From Jaapia argillacea MUCL 33604 (lineage: Eukaryota; Basidiomycota; Agaricomycetes; Jaapiales; Jaapiaceae), in NCBI GenBank assembly GCA_000697665.1, contig KL197751.1, positions 9,002-73,001 on the forward strand: DNA of 64,000 bases. Direction: 5' to 3'. Below, piece by piece: positions 11,428 to 23,450 of the stretch. Each line of letters begins with the position of its first letter. The first letter of the stretch is position 1. A program made the position numbers and the translations under genes. The notes below the pieces were generated by a model. That model did not search any database. It was not told the DNA's origin and was given only the letters and a program-made list of their open reading frames with translations.

Positions 11428-11822
11428 TATGAAAAGATTATTAACGGGTCGAGGTTCTGGGGGTCTTGGATACTAGAAACGGATAATGAAATACCAAAAG
11501 AGGAAATGGTGTGGCGTCTGATATGCTGTCATCGGGCAGGGCATCAGCATTCCCTTCCTTCCCTGCTTCTGTGTTAGCTCCCCAACCTTCTGACGATAGA
11601 AGGCACTCGTTTGTTCTCACCGCTGTTTTTGCCAGCTTTCTGTTCTCGGCAAGCGCCCGGCCGCTTTCCATCCCCTTTTTTTGTGTCGTATCATCCGCGA
11701 CGTTTTGCTCATCTCCATTCCATCGTGTCAAGCACCATTCAACACCTTTCGTACGCGTCAAACCCGCAGCCGAACTAGCACCCTTCTCACTTCATTCATT
11801 CGTTCGAAACCCCATCTCTCCA
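11428..11822. other. 5' region of the G-alpha gene
   Basis: This is a pyrimidine-rich stretch of long CT tracts from about 11550 to 11820, typical of fungal promoters and 5' leaders. It lies between a minus-strand gene and the plus-strand G-alpha, so it may serve both. I see no clear TATA element. Confidence 0.4.
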
Positions 11823-14014
11823 ATGGCAAAGCCCAAATCAGAACCAACAACACCCCAAACCCGTCGTCGCTCCCTCTCCGATCCCTTCGCAGCTATCCTC
11901 GCTCCGCCTCCCAACGAATCCCAATCAGATCGCGACCGCCGACTCAAAGCAGAAGCCAACGCCAAAAAGATCAGCGACAACATCGATGAGCTGCTCAAAC
12001 AAGAGAAGGCCGACAAGAAGAAGAAGCAGGTCGTCAAGGTGTTGTTGCTGGGCCAGAGTGAGAGTGGAAAGAGCACCACCCTCAAACGTATGTCTAACGC
12101 CCGCGCATATATCCAAGTTATTGACCCATGCATGGCTCGGTGCAGAATTCCAGTTGATGCACACCCCCGCTGCCTTTGCAGCAGAACGTATAGCCTGGCG
12201 CTCCGTTATCTATCTTAATCTCGTCCGTTCCATCATCCGGTACGTCTCCAGATTCACTCCTCTCCACCATACCATACCTTACCCTCCCTCAGCATACTTG
12301 ACGCAGTCTCGCCAACACCAACCCCCGAACCCGCTCCTCGCCAATCAATCTCCTCCGCCTCCTCGGACTCTCCAGACATCCCCTCAAACGATTTCTCAAA
12401 CGTCCCACCAATCCCCCAAGCCCAATACGAATACTTCAAAACCGTCTTAGCGCCCCTCTTTGGATTGGAGGATAAGCTCATCGGAGCGTTGAGCGCTCCT
12501 GATGAGGACGAGGCTGTTAGATTGGGGCCCTTACCGTCGAAATCATCTAGCTCCTCCACCTCCAGTTTGGGGTCGGCTAAAGAGAAAAATGCGACGAATG
12601 GGAAGGTTGGTGGGGAGTTTACGTTGCATACCACGAACAATTGGAAGAAGAAAGCGTTTTCGTTTGGAAGTTTCCGGGGGAAACATGCCATGTCAAACTC
12701 TGCGACTGGTACGGCTCCTGTCGTTTCCCTCGACCTCGATAACCCCGCTAATAACTCCACCCCTTGACAGGTGACATCCCAACTGGCTGGTGGGAAGACC
12801 CAGAAGATCCTTGTCACGTACTAGGGAAATGTCGAGGAGCTATGCTGGAGCTTTGGGGGGATGGGGATGTGAGGAGTGTGTTGGAGGCTAGGAGGGTCAG
12901 GTTAGAGGAGAGCAGCGGTTTGTGAGTCCTCCCTCCTTCTCTTGATAAAGCGCCTGTTTCTCAATTATCATTGTAAAGTTATCTGGACGAGATCGACCGG
13001 ATAACAGCTATGAGATACGTCCCCACCGATGGTCCGTCCCTCCCCCCCTCACACCTTTCCCCTCCTAACTAACCCACCCGTACAGACGACGTCCTCCGAG
13101 CCCGCCTCAAAACCATCGGCGTAGTCGAACACTCGTTCCTCCTCTCCCGCGGTACATCCCGAGGTGTAGAATGGAAGATCTACGACGTAGGAGGTGCTAG
13201 GAACCAAAGACAAGCTTGGGCACCTTATTTCGAAGATGTAAATGCTATCATATTCTTGGCGCCTGTTAGTGCGTTTGATTTGGTTTTAGCAGAGGTGACG
13301 TGTTCCTTTCCTCGTTTCTTCGATCGTTGGTGGCTGATTGTGGGTTTGGGATCTAGGACTCGCGAGTGAATCGATTGGAAGATTCGCTGTTGCTTTGGAA
13401 ATCGGTGGTTTCGAATAAGTTGTTGGCGGGTGTGAACATTATTTTGTTTTTGAACAAGTGTGATTTGTTGCAGGTTCGTCCGCGTCCTTCTCTCTCCCCT
13501 CTCCATTCGATGGGGTGTATGTATGCGCATATAGCTCACCGTGGTTCTGGTTTTGATGTGTGTAGGCGAAACTAGATGCGGGGGTTAGGTTGAATGATCA
13601 TATGGTTTCGTATGGAGATAGACCGAACGACTACGATTCCGTGTCCAAATGTCCGTTTTCCATCTCTTTCTCGCCCTTCTGCCATTACTCATAGGATTGG
13701 ACCCGTAGATTTTAGGAACAAGTTTGGATTGCTTCATCAACAGTATACGCCGAACAAAGATCGGGAGTTGTACAGTACGTGCTCTCCCCCCTCCCTGACT
13801 ACCTCCTAGTTTTTGTCACGTGACGTTGATGAATGGTGTGGCGGTTTGTAGTTCATTTCACGTCTGTGACGGATACGAAGGCTACACATACTATCATCAC
13901 TAATGGTGCGTACCTAACACCAACTAGTACTTGAACGCCGACTGATGTGCGAATTGATGGATAGTTCGAGATATCATATTGAAAGGCAACCTCAAAGAAA
14001 TTCAGTTGATCTGA
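11823..14014 (+). CDS. Divergent heterotrimeric G-protein alpha subunit
   Basis: This is a G-alpha with all five nucleotide-binding boxes recognisable: P-loop GQSESGKST (about residues 77-85), switch I ARLKTIG with the arginine finger kept, switch II DVGGARNQR, NKCD in FLNKCDLL, and FTSVTDT in place of FTCATDT. The C-terminus NLKEIQLI lacks the pertussis-toxin cysteine. The start has no Gly-2 myristoylation site (MAKPKSEP). The helical domain carries a long Ser-rich insertion (12293-12708). The first exons are 11823-12087, 12146-12239, 12293-12708 and 12771 onward; about eight introns in all. The glutamine that positions the attacking water is alanine (GCT near 13194) and the P-loop third residue is Ser, so slow or absent GTP hydrolysis is inferred. 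Such divergent G-alphas are expanded in agaricomycetes. Confidence 0.93.
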
Positions 14015-15042
14015 TAGTTTTGGGGGAAAGAAACGTGAGTATATGCGCTTTGTTACACAACGTTCTTGATGCTGAATAGGTGTGGGGCAGTGCGGGCAGT
14101 TTTTGTTTTCTTTAAGGCGAAGAGCGGTTTACTTTATAGCAAAAGCGGTGCGGTGCGGTAACCAAAGCGTAATCTATACCTTCGATTCACAATCTTTTGT
14201 TCGTTATACACGACTCCTTCACTCCTTTTCCCCTCATCTCACCCCTTTCCTCTTACCCATTCATACCAACCGAGTGTTTGTCGTGAATCGAAGTCCGTCG
14301 AGTGTGCAGCGGTGCTGGCGCGGACATTGTGTTTTCTGGTCGCATTTTTCGTGTTATGTAGGCTAAGTTAGGACTTTGTGCTATCTGGCTTTCTCTTGCA
14401 TTTTGCTTCGACTCCTTTCCCCCACTTTGGTTGCGATTATATGAAGTTTTTTTGCTGGGTGATTGGGCCTGCAAGTCTGGAGGGGGAATTATGTTCTCCC
14501 ATTTCTATTTGAAGGATGAGGTACTTACTATCGCAATGTGCCTTACGAGCAAGTTCAACGGATTGAATTGAAATATGTAGCGCCATTGTCCAGCAACATA
14601 CGAATGTGACGGGTGGGGAAAGGAAGATGAGCTGTTCTCAGGTGAGGCAGCGAGTTTTAACGGGTTGCCAGGGATGGGGCAGGAGACAAGCACCAACGTC
14701 GGCGGTTTGTATCGTGACCAGCCACCCTGGCTCTGGAATCCGACTTGTAGCCCCTCGGGCTCTCTGAAATTCAATCCTGCTTGCGCGCACGGTACATCTT
14801 GCATTCTCCATCTCTGTCTCTGGCGCAGATTTTTGGGTAACAGCGATGCTTTTTCGGACCCGCCATGTACGACCTCTGTCTCTTAGTAGGGTCTATATGT
14901 CGCACCGTGACATCGTTTCCATAAACTCACGCTGGCAGGGAGTTCCTGTGACCACTTGGGCGTCTATCTTGGAAAAGACCTGGACAGCAGCGCGTCCCCC
15001 ATGCTTAGATCTCTCCTCTGAACCACGACTTGAACCACGACC
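14015..15042. other. Intergenic, no supported gene
   Basis: This region between two plus-strand genes contains short frames only. None has codon bias, splice signals or a recognisable motif. Around 14100-14170 there is a purine/GC-rich tract with repeated GCGGTGCGGT. It probably holds the G-alpha 3' end and the promoter of the next gene. Confidence 0.45.
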
Positions 15043-17861
15043 ATGCCGTCCCGCCCAACTCCTATCTACTTCGAATCCGACGACCCTCCACAACTACTCG
15101 ATGATCTTGGATCCACATACTCGGCTAGCGGAGAGAGCGTCAGCACAGCTTCTGACCTCCCGGGACCAGGCCGTACCCTCGACAAGGGTCTCTCAAAGGC
15201 CGGGAAGGGATTGGAAAACCTACTGGGAAAGTTCTTGAGCCCTACCTCCGCGTCCACCTCGAATGCCACTTATTACTTCGACATCGATGATCCGACCACT
15301 CTGTTGGATGATCTTGGACCCGCTTACTCAGTGAAAAGTGTTGGCGCCAGCACAGCTTCAGACCTCCAGGGACCAGGGCGTACATTGGGCAAGGTGATGT
15401 CGAAGGCGGGGAAGGCTGTGGAGAGAGCTCTGGGCTCTGCTTCTGAGCGATTGGGATGGAGTCCAAACGCTATCGCAGACGATATTCTGACGATCACAGA
15501 TCGCCTATACTTTCGATCGCAGCGCGAACGACTTGAATATACATTCCCTCCAGGTGTCCGAACGCGATTCCGCCCGTTCCTTAAGAAGCCTCCGGCGTTT
15601 GAACAGCTTCTGGAGGACATTTTCACAGAGGATGCAGCCCGGTTCGCTTCGCAAGTTAAACAGGAAAAGAAGCAGTTTATTAGCCATTGCCGCAAGTTGG
15701 TTGATTTTATCAAGTATGTTTTTAACTCAACCAGAACTGCACCACAATCCAGTTGATGCTCCCACCCAGGCACGATAACATTCATAACAAATATGTTGCA
15801 GTCTCTTTCATTTCCGCTCTCCTGCTGGGTGCTCCGTCGACCAATCAAATTTTTCAGTCCCTCGGAGCCAAGGATGCCATCAAACACTTACTCTTGGAGT
15901 CAAAGTTCTTTCCAAAAAGTCACCGAAGCTTGCTCACGCCATCAAGGCTCGCTCTTGTAATGCTTTCAGAGTCCGAGGCTCTTGCTCGTATCAAAACATT
16001 TGATGTAGCCAGGGATCCTGAATCGGATTGTCCAGTCAATGTGCGTCACGAACTATTCTCGGATCTCCTGAAATACACCCTGTAAGTTGTTCCCGTTAGA
16101 AAACCCAATGGGTTGGCAAATAACACCTCTCAGGGACTCGAGCCCGGACTCGCAAGTCTTGGTCGTCAGTCACATCAGCAACATTTGGATCCATTTTTTG
16201 GCCGAGTTTTCGAATGCCAGCTACCCGCTTTGGGATGTCATTTCTCAGCATTTCTTGCGGCAATGGTTGCAAATGATTATTCAAGCAGAGCCACTGTGTG
16301 CCACAGTCTTTCGAACTTTTTTTTCGAGACTCATTGACTATCCGCCTGATATCAACTTGAACATGAACTTCATCTTCATGGCGACGGCGTGCTTGTTACA
16401 AATGAGAACTCAACCTGCTTACGGTGGGTTTTGTTCAATTTTTGTTGGTTTACTTCCTGATACTCGTCACATTTAGTCTCGCTGGTTGACTCCTTACTGG
16501 GTAGGCTTCGAGAGGGCACCCACACCCAGTATTTGGCTGGGGATGGCCAGTACGGGTACGGGTACGGTTTCGGGGGCTGGGATGCCCTCCCTGCCAGCAG
16601 GAAGGCAGTGAGGACTCTGGAGAGCGCCTTACTGCAATATCCAGCGGACATTCTCACCAAAATCCCCAGATACAAAACCTTGCAATACTGTGCCTCTCCG
16701 TGCCGCAAGATTTGGCGTTTATTTTGTCGGCACTGGTACTTTCAAGGAACCCGTCGATTCTGCGACCCCGATCACCAGATCCCCCTCCGAGCCATCGTAC
16801 CACATGTCCGAAGCCATCTGTGTCGTCGTCTCCTTAACCACATGATCTGGTAAGTGGTCGATGAGATAACTGGGTTTCTGCATTTGGTGACCATGTGCCG
16901 CTACCTCAGTACCAATTGCTCGGCTGCTGATCACGTCCGAGTGGCAATGGAAGATGCTGATTGTTGGGAGGAAATTTCTAGACTTCTCCGCGCTGAAGTA
17001 ACTACCACGCCAACGGAAGGGGAGCAGCATGCATCAAGTGCAGCAGTTTCCCCTAGCCACCTTGTGCTTCTCTCAGAATTGGATCAAACATCCCCCTCTG
17101 CCTTGCCATTTGATGCTGCCAACTTTCGGTCCTGGTGCACTGGGATATTCAAGCACAGAGCCGAAATATACGGGTTCGATGACGATGAGGAGCAGACACC
17201 TATAATTGATTGTGTATGGCCCCATCGTCTCCCTCATGGCTATTGGGAGATCTCATTCCACTACAGGTCATTGGCAGCCACGAGTGTTCCCATATCATAT
17301 TCCCGAATCCCGAGGATCCCCTATGCGAAGTGTTGCTCGCACATCGCAACACTCTCCGTTGGATTCCCGAGAGCGAATTACCAGCACATGAAGATCAATA
17401 TAAAGCCATCATCATCGAGAGTAATTGTGATGAGCTAATTTTTGTCCGTTGTCTCCCAGATGCGGACCGTGAAAAGTTGGCGATTTTTTCATCACCGAAG
17501 GGCGTCGCTTTGCCAGATTTTGATGATGGTGGTGGCGGGTATGACTTCAAGGTGGGAAGTCGCACGACCTACGTCTTGGCGGCACGAGTTGCCGACAGTG
17601 GTGTCAAAGAAGTGTATTGGTATAACCGGTGCGTTTCCCTGTTTTTATCCCCAATCTCGTACGAATCCCTCGTATGCGACATGCATTCAATCGTGAGGAT
17701 TCGCTGACCGTTGATTTCATCCTTCCCATATCCCCATTCGTTCCCTATGTCCCAGCAAATCTCACAATTTGACCCATGCCATCACGGCGGCGGTCTGTAA
17801 TGCCCCGGATTGGCTCCAGGAAAGTGTATGTCCCGAGTGCTATGGGGACTGGTGGAATTAG
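15043..17861 (+). CDS. Large unknown protein with N-terminal tandem duplication
   Basis: The start at 15043 (MPSRPTPIYFESDDPP) opens a 237-residue first frame. It holds two copies of a ~57-residue unit: Y-F-[ED]-x-D-D-P-x2-LLDDLG ... STASDLxGPGRTLxK ... SKAGK. They begin at residues 9 and about 77. Further exons follow: around 15780-16083 (IKHLLLESKFFPKSHRSLL), 16133-16420 (FLAEFSNASYPLWDVISQHF), and 17090-17630 (SWCTGIFKHRAEIYGFDDD, then KAIIIESNCDELIFVRCLPD). The last exon ends in a Cys-pair tail (ESVCPECYGDWWN) with TAG at 17859-17861. The section 16480-16860 is ambiguous between frames, so this could be two genes. I recognise no family; the late exons look like a globular domain of an orphan agaricomycete protein. 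Confidence 0.55.
15067..15440 (+). repeat. Two-copy in-frame tandem repeat within the unknown gene
   Basis: The copies at about 15067-15237 and 15274-15440 are alike at the DNA level as well as in protein; both share GATGATCTTGGA and AGCACAGCTTC in register. This points to a fairly recent tandem duplication. The conserved core is acidic, then LLDDLG, then a GPGRTL/SKAGK amphipathic tail. Confidence 0.8.
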
Positions 17862-17903
17862 GATTGGGCTACAGGAGGGCGGGAGGACAAGAAGAGTGGG
17901 ATC

Positions 17904-18442
17904 CTAGCGAGTTTTAATGGGTATCTCGGTTTGGGGACCAACAGGTCGAGTAGAATTGCTTTGGGGGTGGTAGGGGGTCGGTTCGCGTCGATCAGAAGCT
18001 GGACCCTGCAGGATATCTATCATTGTATCAAATTGCCTGACGGCGTTGTTTCTTTGTCCGTTCTGGTGTAATTGAAGCGCGTGGAGGGTTTCCTCGACTG
18101 CTGATTCTGATCATAGATGGTAAGTACATAGGGATGGCAGGTAATGTTCATTGGTTGTACATTGACAATTTGCGAAGTCAGCGATACTAGTAATACACGA
18201 GTACAGTCTAACCTTTGAGAGTACAAAGTCCCTTCGATGAGCTCCCAGGCCATTCCGTGGTAGCTTGACTCGCGAGAACCGTAAGCCTGAGTGACATGAA
18301 TCCTAACTTCCCATCTCTTCGAGTTCTTATCGATCTTGCCTCGGATCGCGATGATGTCGAGACTACGCCTCTGCTGTCTCAATCTCCCATCTCGATCTCT
18401 CGCCATCAGCTCTTCACGTAGATCATTTGTAGCACTCGCCAA
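17904..18442 (-). CDS. Small hypothetical protein, two exons
   Basis: Exon 1 starts at 18442 (MASATNDLREELMARDRDGR) and stays coding to about 18213 (WELIEGTLYSQR). A GT-AG intron of roughly 115 bp then leads to exon 2 (AVEETLHALQLHQNGQRN, then FDTMIDILQGP), with TAG at 17904-17906. The product is about 140 residues and soluble, with a basic helical N-terminus and an amphipathic helix in exon 2. I do not recognise it; it has the feel of a small subunit of a nuclear complex. Its 3' end faces the preceding plus-strand gene across only 42 bp, and its start lies 34 bp from the RidA start, so the two share a tiny divergent promoter. Confidence 0.55.
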
Positions 18443-18476
18443 GTCCTCGCAAACCCAAACCGTTCGTCAACGAAAG

Positions 18477-19131
18477 ATGTCGAGCCTCTCGGTCGTTTCC
18501 ACTCCTAGTCCGTCCATATATCCTCTATCTGTGACCAGAACTCAGCAAAACCCGACCTTGCTTTTGTCCAGATGCACCTGCAGCCATCGGGCCCTACTCT
18601 CAGGCTATTACCCTTGGCAATATTGTTTTCGTCTCTGGATGTATCCCCATCGACCCTGCGACTGGTGATATCGTCCCTGGTACGCCCTCCCACGTCTTTT
18701 ACTTGGTAAGCTCCTGAAAGTGGATATGTAGGTGGGATTGAGGAGCAGGCAGAACAGGCGCTGAAGAATCTGGGAGAGGTCGTTAGGGCAAGTGGCAGTC
18801 AGGTATCGAAAGTCGCGAAGACTACGGTGGGCTCCTCTACTATCATTGTTTTCCTCCTCCTCTTCGGCTTCGTTCACTGCCATAGTTGATGGATGGAAGT
18901 TACTGGTTCTAACCCAGATTCGCATAGGTCTTCTTGAAAAACATGAACGACTTTGGTACCGTCAACGGCATCTATGCCAAATTCTTCGGCGATCACAAAC
19001 CTGCAAGGTCGTTAGTGGAGGTGGCAAGGTTACCGAAGGATGTGCTGTTCGAGATTGAGTGTATCGCGAGGTGCGTCTCGTTTCTCCTTTGTTTGTCGCT
19101 CTTCTTCAGATGCTATATATGGGCTAATTGA
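18477..19131 (+). CDS. RidA/YjgF-family enamine/imine deaminase
   Basis: The spliced product is about 130 residues, the usual RidA size. Exon 1 reads [10 protein letters not shown]; an intron then joins [13 protein letters not shown], the family hallmark. [40 protein letters not shown], and [11 protein letters not shown] with the substrate-binding arginine follow. The last exon is tiny and ends IECIARCYIWAN. The family hydrolyses reactive enamine/imine intermediates released by PLP-dependent threonine or serine dehydratases, protecting other PLP enzymes. No mitochondrial presequence is evident, so it is probably cytosolic. Introns are about 45-70 bp. Confidence 0.9.
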
Positions 19132-19684
19132 GCGCGCCATGGCGATCCGCAGTTTGTGATGGTAGATATGCAGCAGGAAATGAACGTATAGTTGTGGAAA
19201 CACCATAAAATGATCCTCCGCAGTTGTAGCCTCGGAATCCAGCGTTCTGTGACGGAGTACTTCCACGGTACGAAGGGTACCGTCCTTTGGCAATTCATCG
19301 ACCCGTAACACATCTGCGCTTTGTATGGATCAAGATAACTACTTTTGGTCCCTTGCTGCTCGGGTCCTTCAAGCTTCACTGACTGGATGAGATGGAGCTG
19401 AACCTTCCACATTGTTAGGATGGTGTGGTCGGCTTCATCTTGACTCCGCAAGGTCGAATTCGATTGAATTCCTTTGCCTCAGTCTTTGGATTATTTTGCG
19501 CCCAACAATGGTATGAGATGGTATGTGCGCGGCTTTCAACCCCTCACTCTTGTATTCTGCGGTGTGTGGTTGCATCGGGTAGCTTCGTGTCCCAATGTGA
19601 CTCTATACTTTGCTCGAACGTCCATCGCTTCTATCTGAATACCTACAATCATCTTCCTTTCTGATTTTTCATCCTCCACACCTC
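19132..19684. other. Intergenic between convergent RidA and IMPase genes
   Basis: I see no supported gene. A 112-codon minus-strand frame (19113-19451) lacks motifs and codon bias. The region should contain the 3' ends of both convergent genes. Confidence 0.45.
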
Positions 19685-21155
19685 CTAATTCGGGTCGACC
19701 TCTTCAACACTCTCATAAAACTCCCGAATAATCCTCTTCTGCGCATCTCTCCCCTTCTCTTCCTATACCCCCCAAATTACATAACTCCATCAGTATCCTA
19801 TCAAGTCGAAGAGGGTGGAATGACGGGACGAACCTCGGTATCCCCTATAGCCCTGATGACGACGTACTTCCTCCCGGTTAGTATCTCTTCTGTTACATCT
19901 CCGTTGTGAGAGCACTTTGAGGATCCCGTTACGAGACCCCCAGCTTCTTGGGCAATCACAGTTCCTGCCTATCAACGAGAGCGGGTTATGTGGGCGCGAG
20001 TTTGTGGAAAGAAGTACTTACACAGATATCCCATGGCCTGAAAACGGACTGGTAAGTCGAGGAGAACGATAGAAGGGGGGTACGGGCTCACCAGCACCCA
20101 ATCTCCCTACCCATAATCGAATTTAGCGCTACTCAAACACACGGTCGGAGCGACTCACCAATACAAATCCAACCCACCCTGCGCCACCATCGAGAAATTC
20201 AAAGCAGCACTCCCCATACTCCTCAGGCTGTGGGCCATCTTACCTCCCTCGACTTTCGCTTTATCGCCACCGCGCGATGCAGAGGGATTGGGATCACCGG
20301 CGAGTCGGAGGAAGGAGTCGGATTTCGCCGTGATTTGAGGAGCGGAGCGGTCTGAGCCCCATTCGACGGCTGAGAGGGTTTACGGTGCTTGGTTGGATAG
20401 ATAGATGAAAATGAAAGGAGATGGGGCGAACCGATCAGAGCTTGGGATAGGGAAGGCAGAGGACGGGGAGGTGCAAGTGGGAGTTTGTATTGTGCTCCAC
20501 GGGTATGCAAGTAGGATCCTTGTCCTTTTACGCCGGTATACTATGTGTGAAAAGAGTATTTGAGTGATGAGCCTATGAGGCGAGTGGGGAAGACGAACAA
20601 GTTGGTCTAAGAAAGGGTTAAAGACTACCCCTAGAACGGGGCGCTTGTAGTAGATGAGACCAATGGAGATGCAGACAAAGGGGAAGCCGTGGACGAAGTT
20701 CGTGGTACCGTCTGATTGTGGGGTTGAAGGAAAGTATTAGCAACATTGGTTCAATAGGCAGCGAATTCGTACCAATTGGATCGACACAAAAGGTGGGTTC
20801 GTCTGTGAGTGGGTGCTGAGATCCAGCGGAGTATGATTCTTCGCCAATGCTATCCCAAGTCAATCAAGCTAGCCGCAGTCCCTCACCAAAGTTACAGAGC
20901 AAATACTCACAACTTGAACTCCGGATACATACGCCCGATCTCCTCCTTCACAAGTTCCTCGACCTTCACATCGTACTCCGTAACCAAATCCACTGAGTTC
21001 TTCTTCTCCCCAACGTCCTTTGCCGAGATGCCGTGGATGGCTTTTGAGCCTTCCAGGATGAGATCTCCAGCTCTGCGAGCGAGATTTGTGGTGAAGTATA
21101 GAATATCTCGGAGATCGGAGGGTGTGAGGACGGGGTTTGGGTCGGGTTGGTACAT
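19685..21155 (-). CDS. INM1: Inositol monophosphatase
   Basis: A metal-dependent phosphatase of the IMPase superfamily that hydrolyses inositol-1-phosphate to inositol, the last step of de novo inositol synthesis. The start at 21155 (MYQPDPNP) is followed by [19 protein letters not shown], the metal-site glutamate in [19 protein letters not shown] (an intron splits DPID from GTTNF), and [18 protein letters not shown] with the catalytic-site Asp. The C-terminus uses a final intron: IRAIGDTE joins to [19 protein letters not shown], ending in TAG at 19685-19687. A second short frame past the donor is a read-through artefact. About eight short exons give near the usual family length (~300 aa). 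It is divergent from the proteasome gene across 360 bp. Confidence 0.93.
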
Positions 21156-21515
21156 CGTTGTCGGTTTGAGTGTGCTATCTAGGTATCAGCATCATCGGAG
21201 CCCTGATTGGGAGGAAAAGGGGAGACGAGGAGCCAGAGAAGGCCAGGAATCATATGGCATGATTTTCGGGACTGTATCGGGCTCTCCGCCTCTGATTTCC
21301 GCAGAGATGATATGTACCTAGAATTCAGAATCACTGCTCGCTGTTGTGATGGTCGAAAAGCAAGAAATTCGTTGGAAATAAGGGTAGTTATTCGAGGTTA
21401 GGCTTGGTCCTCCAGGTCCCCAGGTCCGCGGAAGACTTACGGACCCGACGCGCGTACTGGACCTTGACCTCGTTATCCATTTCCCCCATTTCCTGACTCC
21501 TTGCAATCCCGAATC

Positions 21516-23149
21516 ATGTTCTTGACGCGTTCAGAGTACGGTGTGTGCTGGGGAAAGGGAGGGAAGTTGAGCGATCCTGACCCTTGGTTGTAGATCGTGG
21601 TGTCAACACATTCTCGCCTGAAGGACGGTTGTTCCAAGGTACGTATTCACCTTTCTGGCTGCATTAGCTCCCGTTGATCTCTCCTTCTCAGTCGAATATG
21701 CCATCGAAGCAATCAAAGTGAGGCTCAGCCCTCGTTGCACTACTTCATCTCCATGTTCACCTAATCCATCCACTCGCTGCAGCTTGGCTCAACAACAGTC
21801 GGCATCCGCACCCCCGAAGGTATCGTCCTAGCCGTCGAAAAGCGTGTCCAATCTCCTCTTCTCGAATCTTCTTCCATCGAAAAGATAATGGAAATCGACC
21901 GTCACCTCGGATGCGCAATGTCTGGCCTAACAGCCGATGCACGAACCATGATCGACCACGCCCGAGTAACATCTCAAAACCACGCATTCACGTACGACGA
22001 GAAGATCAAAGTTGAGAGTGTTACGCAGGCGGTTTGTGATTTGGCGTTGAGGTTTGGTGAGAGTGTACATGAGGAGGAGGCGATGATGAGTCGGCCTTTT
22101 GGTGTTGCGCTTTTGATCGCGGGTATTGATGAGAATGGACCACAATTGTGAGTGTTGTTTGGTTGGATCAGTTTGCATGAAGCGATATCTGACAGAGTGA
22201 TTATTAGATTCCACACTGATCCATCAGGGACCTTCACGCGGTACGATGCAAAAGCCATCGGATCAGGTTCAGAGGCTGCACAGAGTGAGCTGCAAGACAA
22301 GTGGCACAAGGTTCGCCCCTTCTCCCCTAATCATCCACGATTCATCCCTCTCATCGCATGGTTCTTGCATCATTCGCGCCCCCCCCNNNNNNNNNNNNNN
22401 NNNNNNNNNNNNNNNNNNNNNNNNNNNNNNNNNNNNNNNNNNNNNNNNNNNNNNNNNNNNNNNNNNNNNNNNNNNNNNNNNNNNNNNNNNNNNNNNNNNN
22501 NNNNNNNNNNNNNNNNNNNNNNNNNNNNNNNNNNNNNNNNNNNNNNNNNNNNNNNNNNNNNNNNNNNNNNNNNNNNNNNNNNNNNNNNNNNNNNNNNNNN
22601 NNNNNNNNNNNNNNNNNNNNNNNNNNNNNNNNNNNNNNNNNNNNNNNNNNNNNNNNNNNNNNNNNNNNNNNNNNNNNNNNNNNNNNNNNNNNNNNNNNNN
22701 NNNNNNNNNNNNNNNNNNNNNNNNNNNNNNNNNNNNNNNNNNNNNNNNNNNNNNNNNNNNNNNNNNNNNNNNNNNNNNNNNNNNNNNNNNNNNNNNNNNN
22801 NNNNNNNNNNNNNNNNNNNNNNNNNNNNNNNNNNNNNNNNNNNNNNNNNNNNNNNNNNNNNCCCCCCCCCCCCCCCCCCCCCCCCGTTAATAGCAAATGT
22901 CATTAAGAGAAGCCCAAATTCTCACTCTCCGCGTACTGAAACAAGTAATGGAGGAGAAGTTGGATCACCATAATGTACAGCTCGCTCAGGTTAGTCTCGC
23001 CCGTTGCTCTACCTAGCCAAATCTCTTCCCATCCGCCCGTCCACTTGTGTCTACCTTCAACTGATTCTCCCGCTCTACAGGTTACACCAACCAAAGGCTT
23101 CGAGATCTTAGATGATACCCAGCTGAAGGAACTAGTCGAGGCTATGTAA
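21516..23149 (+). CDS. PUP2: 20S proteasome subunit alpha-5
   Basis: Alpha-ring subunit of the 20S core particle, non-catalytic. Exons join as [19 protein letters not shown], then [33 protein letters not shown], and the [11 protein letters not shown] box. Later come [20 protein letters not shown], then after the gap-bearing intron [20 protein letters not shown], and the end [17 protein letters not shown] with TAA at 23147-23149. The exon before the gap ends at 22310 (KWHK) and the next begins at 22894 (QMSLREA). These join exactly as in other alpha-5 proteins, so the 475-N gap removes no coding sequence. The other introns are about 45-70 bp; this one would be about 583 bp. A short decayed copy of the [11 protein letters not shown] exon lies at about 27390. 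Confidence 0.96.
22379..22885. other. Assembly gap (475 N) flanked by poly-C
   Basis: Ns run from 22387 to 22861. They are bounded by 8 C on the left (22379-22386) and 24 C on the right (22862-22885). The gap lies wholly inside the last long intron of the proteasome alpha-5 gene. Homopolymer edges suggest either a true poly-C/poly-G tract that stopped sequencing or a gap-filling artefact. Confidence 0.95.
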
Positions 23150-23450
23150 TGCAACTCGCAATGTAGTGTACACACTTTTGACGATCATACGGACTGGTTC
23201 TTCGTTTCTTGGACAAACAACATCCTAGTGGTGGGCCTCGTTCGAACCTACACATCGACCTGGTTTATCCAGCCATTCCAAGGATTTGCCTTGTTCTCGG
23301 CATCGTCTTTGAATATTTACAGAAGAATGTCTGACGGCCGACTACTTACGTAGGGCGGGACACTCGGTGGTCGAAATCAGTCTTCCGCATCGTTAAGACT
23401 TGGGGAATGGCAGACACGAAATTGACGCGTTCGAGAGAGGAGTGTGGTAA

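Noticed and set aside
11986-12450. 154-codon frame overlapping the second G-alpha exon
   Set aside because: It crosses two clear introns in the wrong frame; the spliced G-alpha frame matches the family throughout.
22152-22973. Long open frames on both strands across the N run
   Set aside because: They exist only because Ns are translated as X; the real coding exons end at 22310 and resume at 22894.
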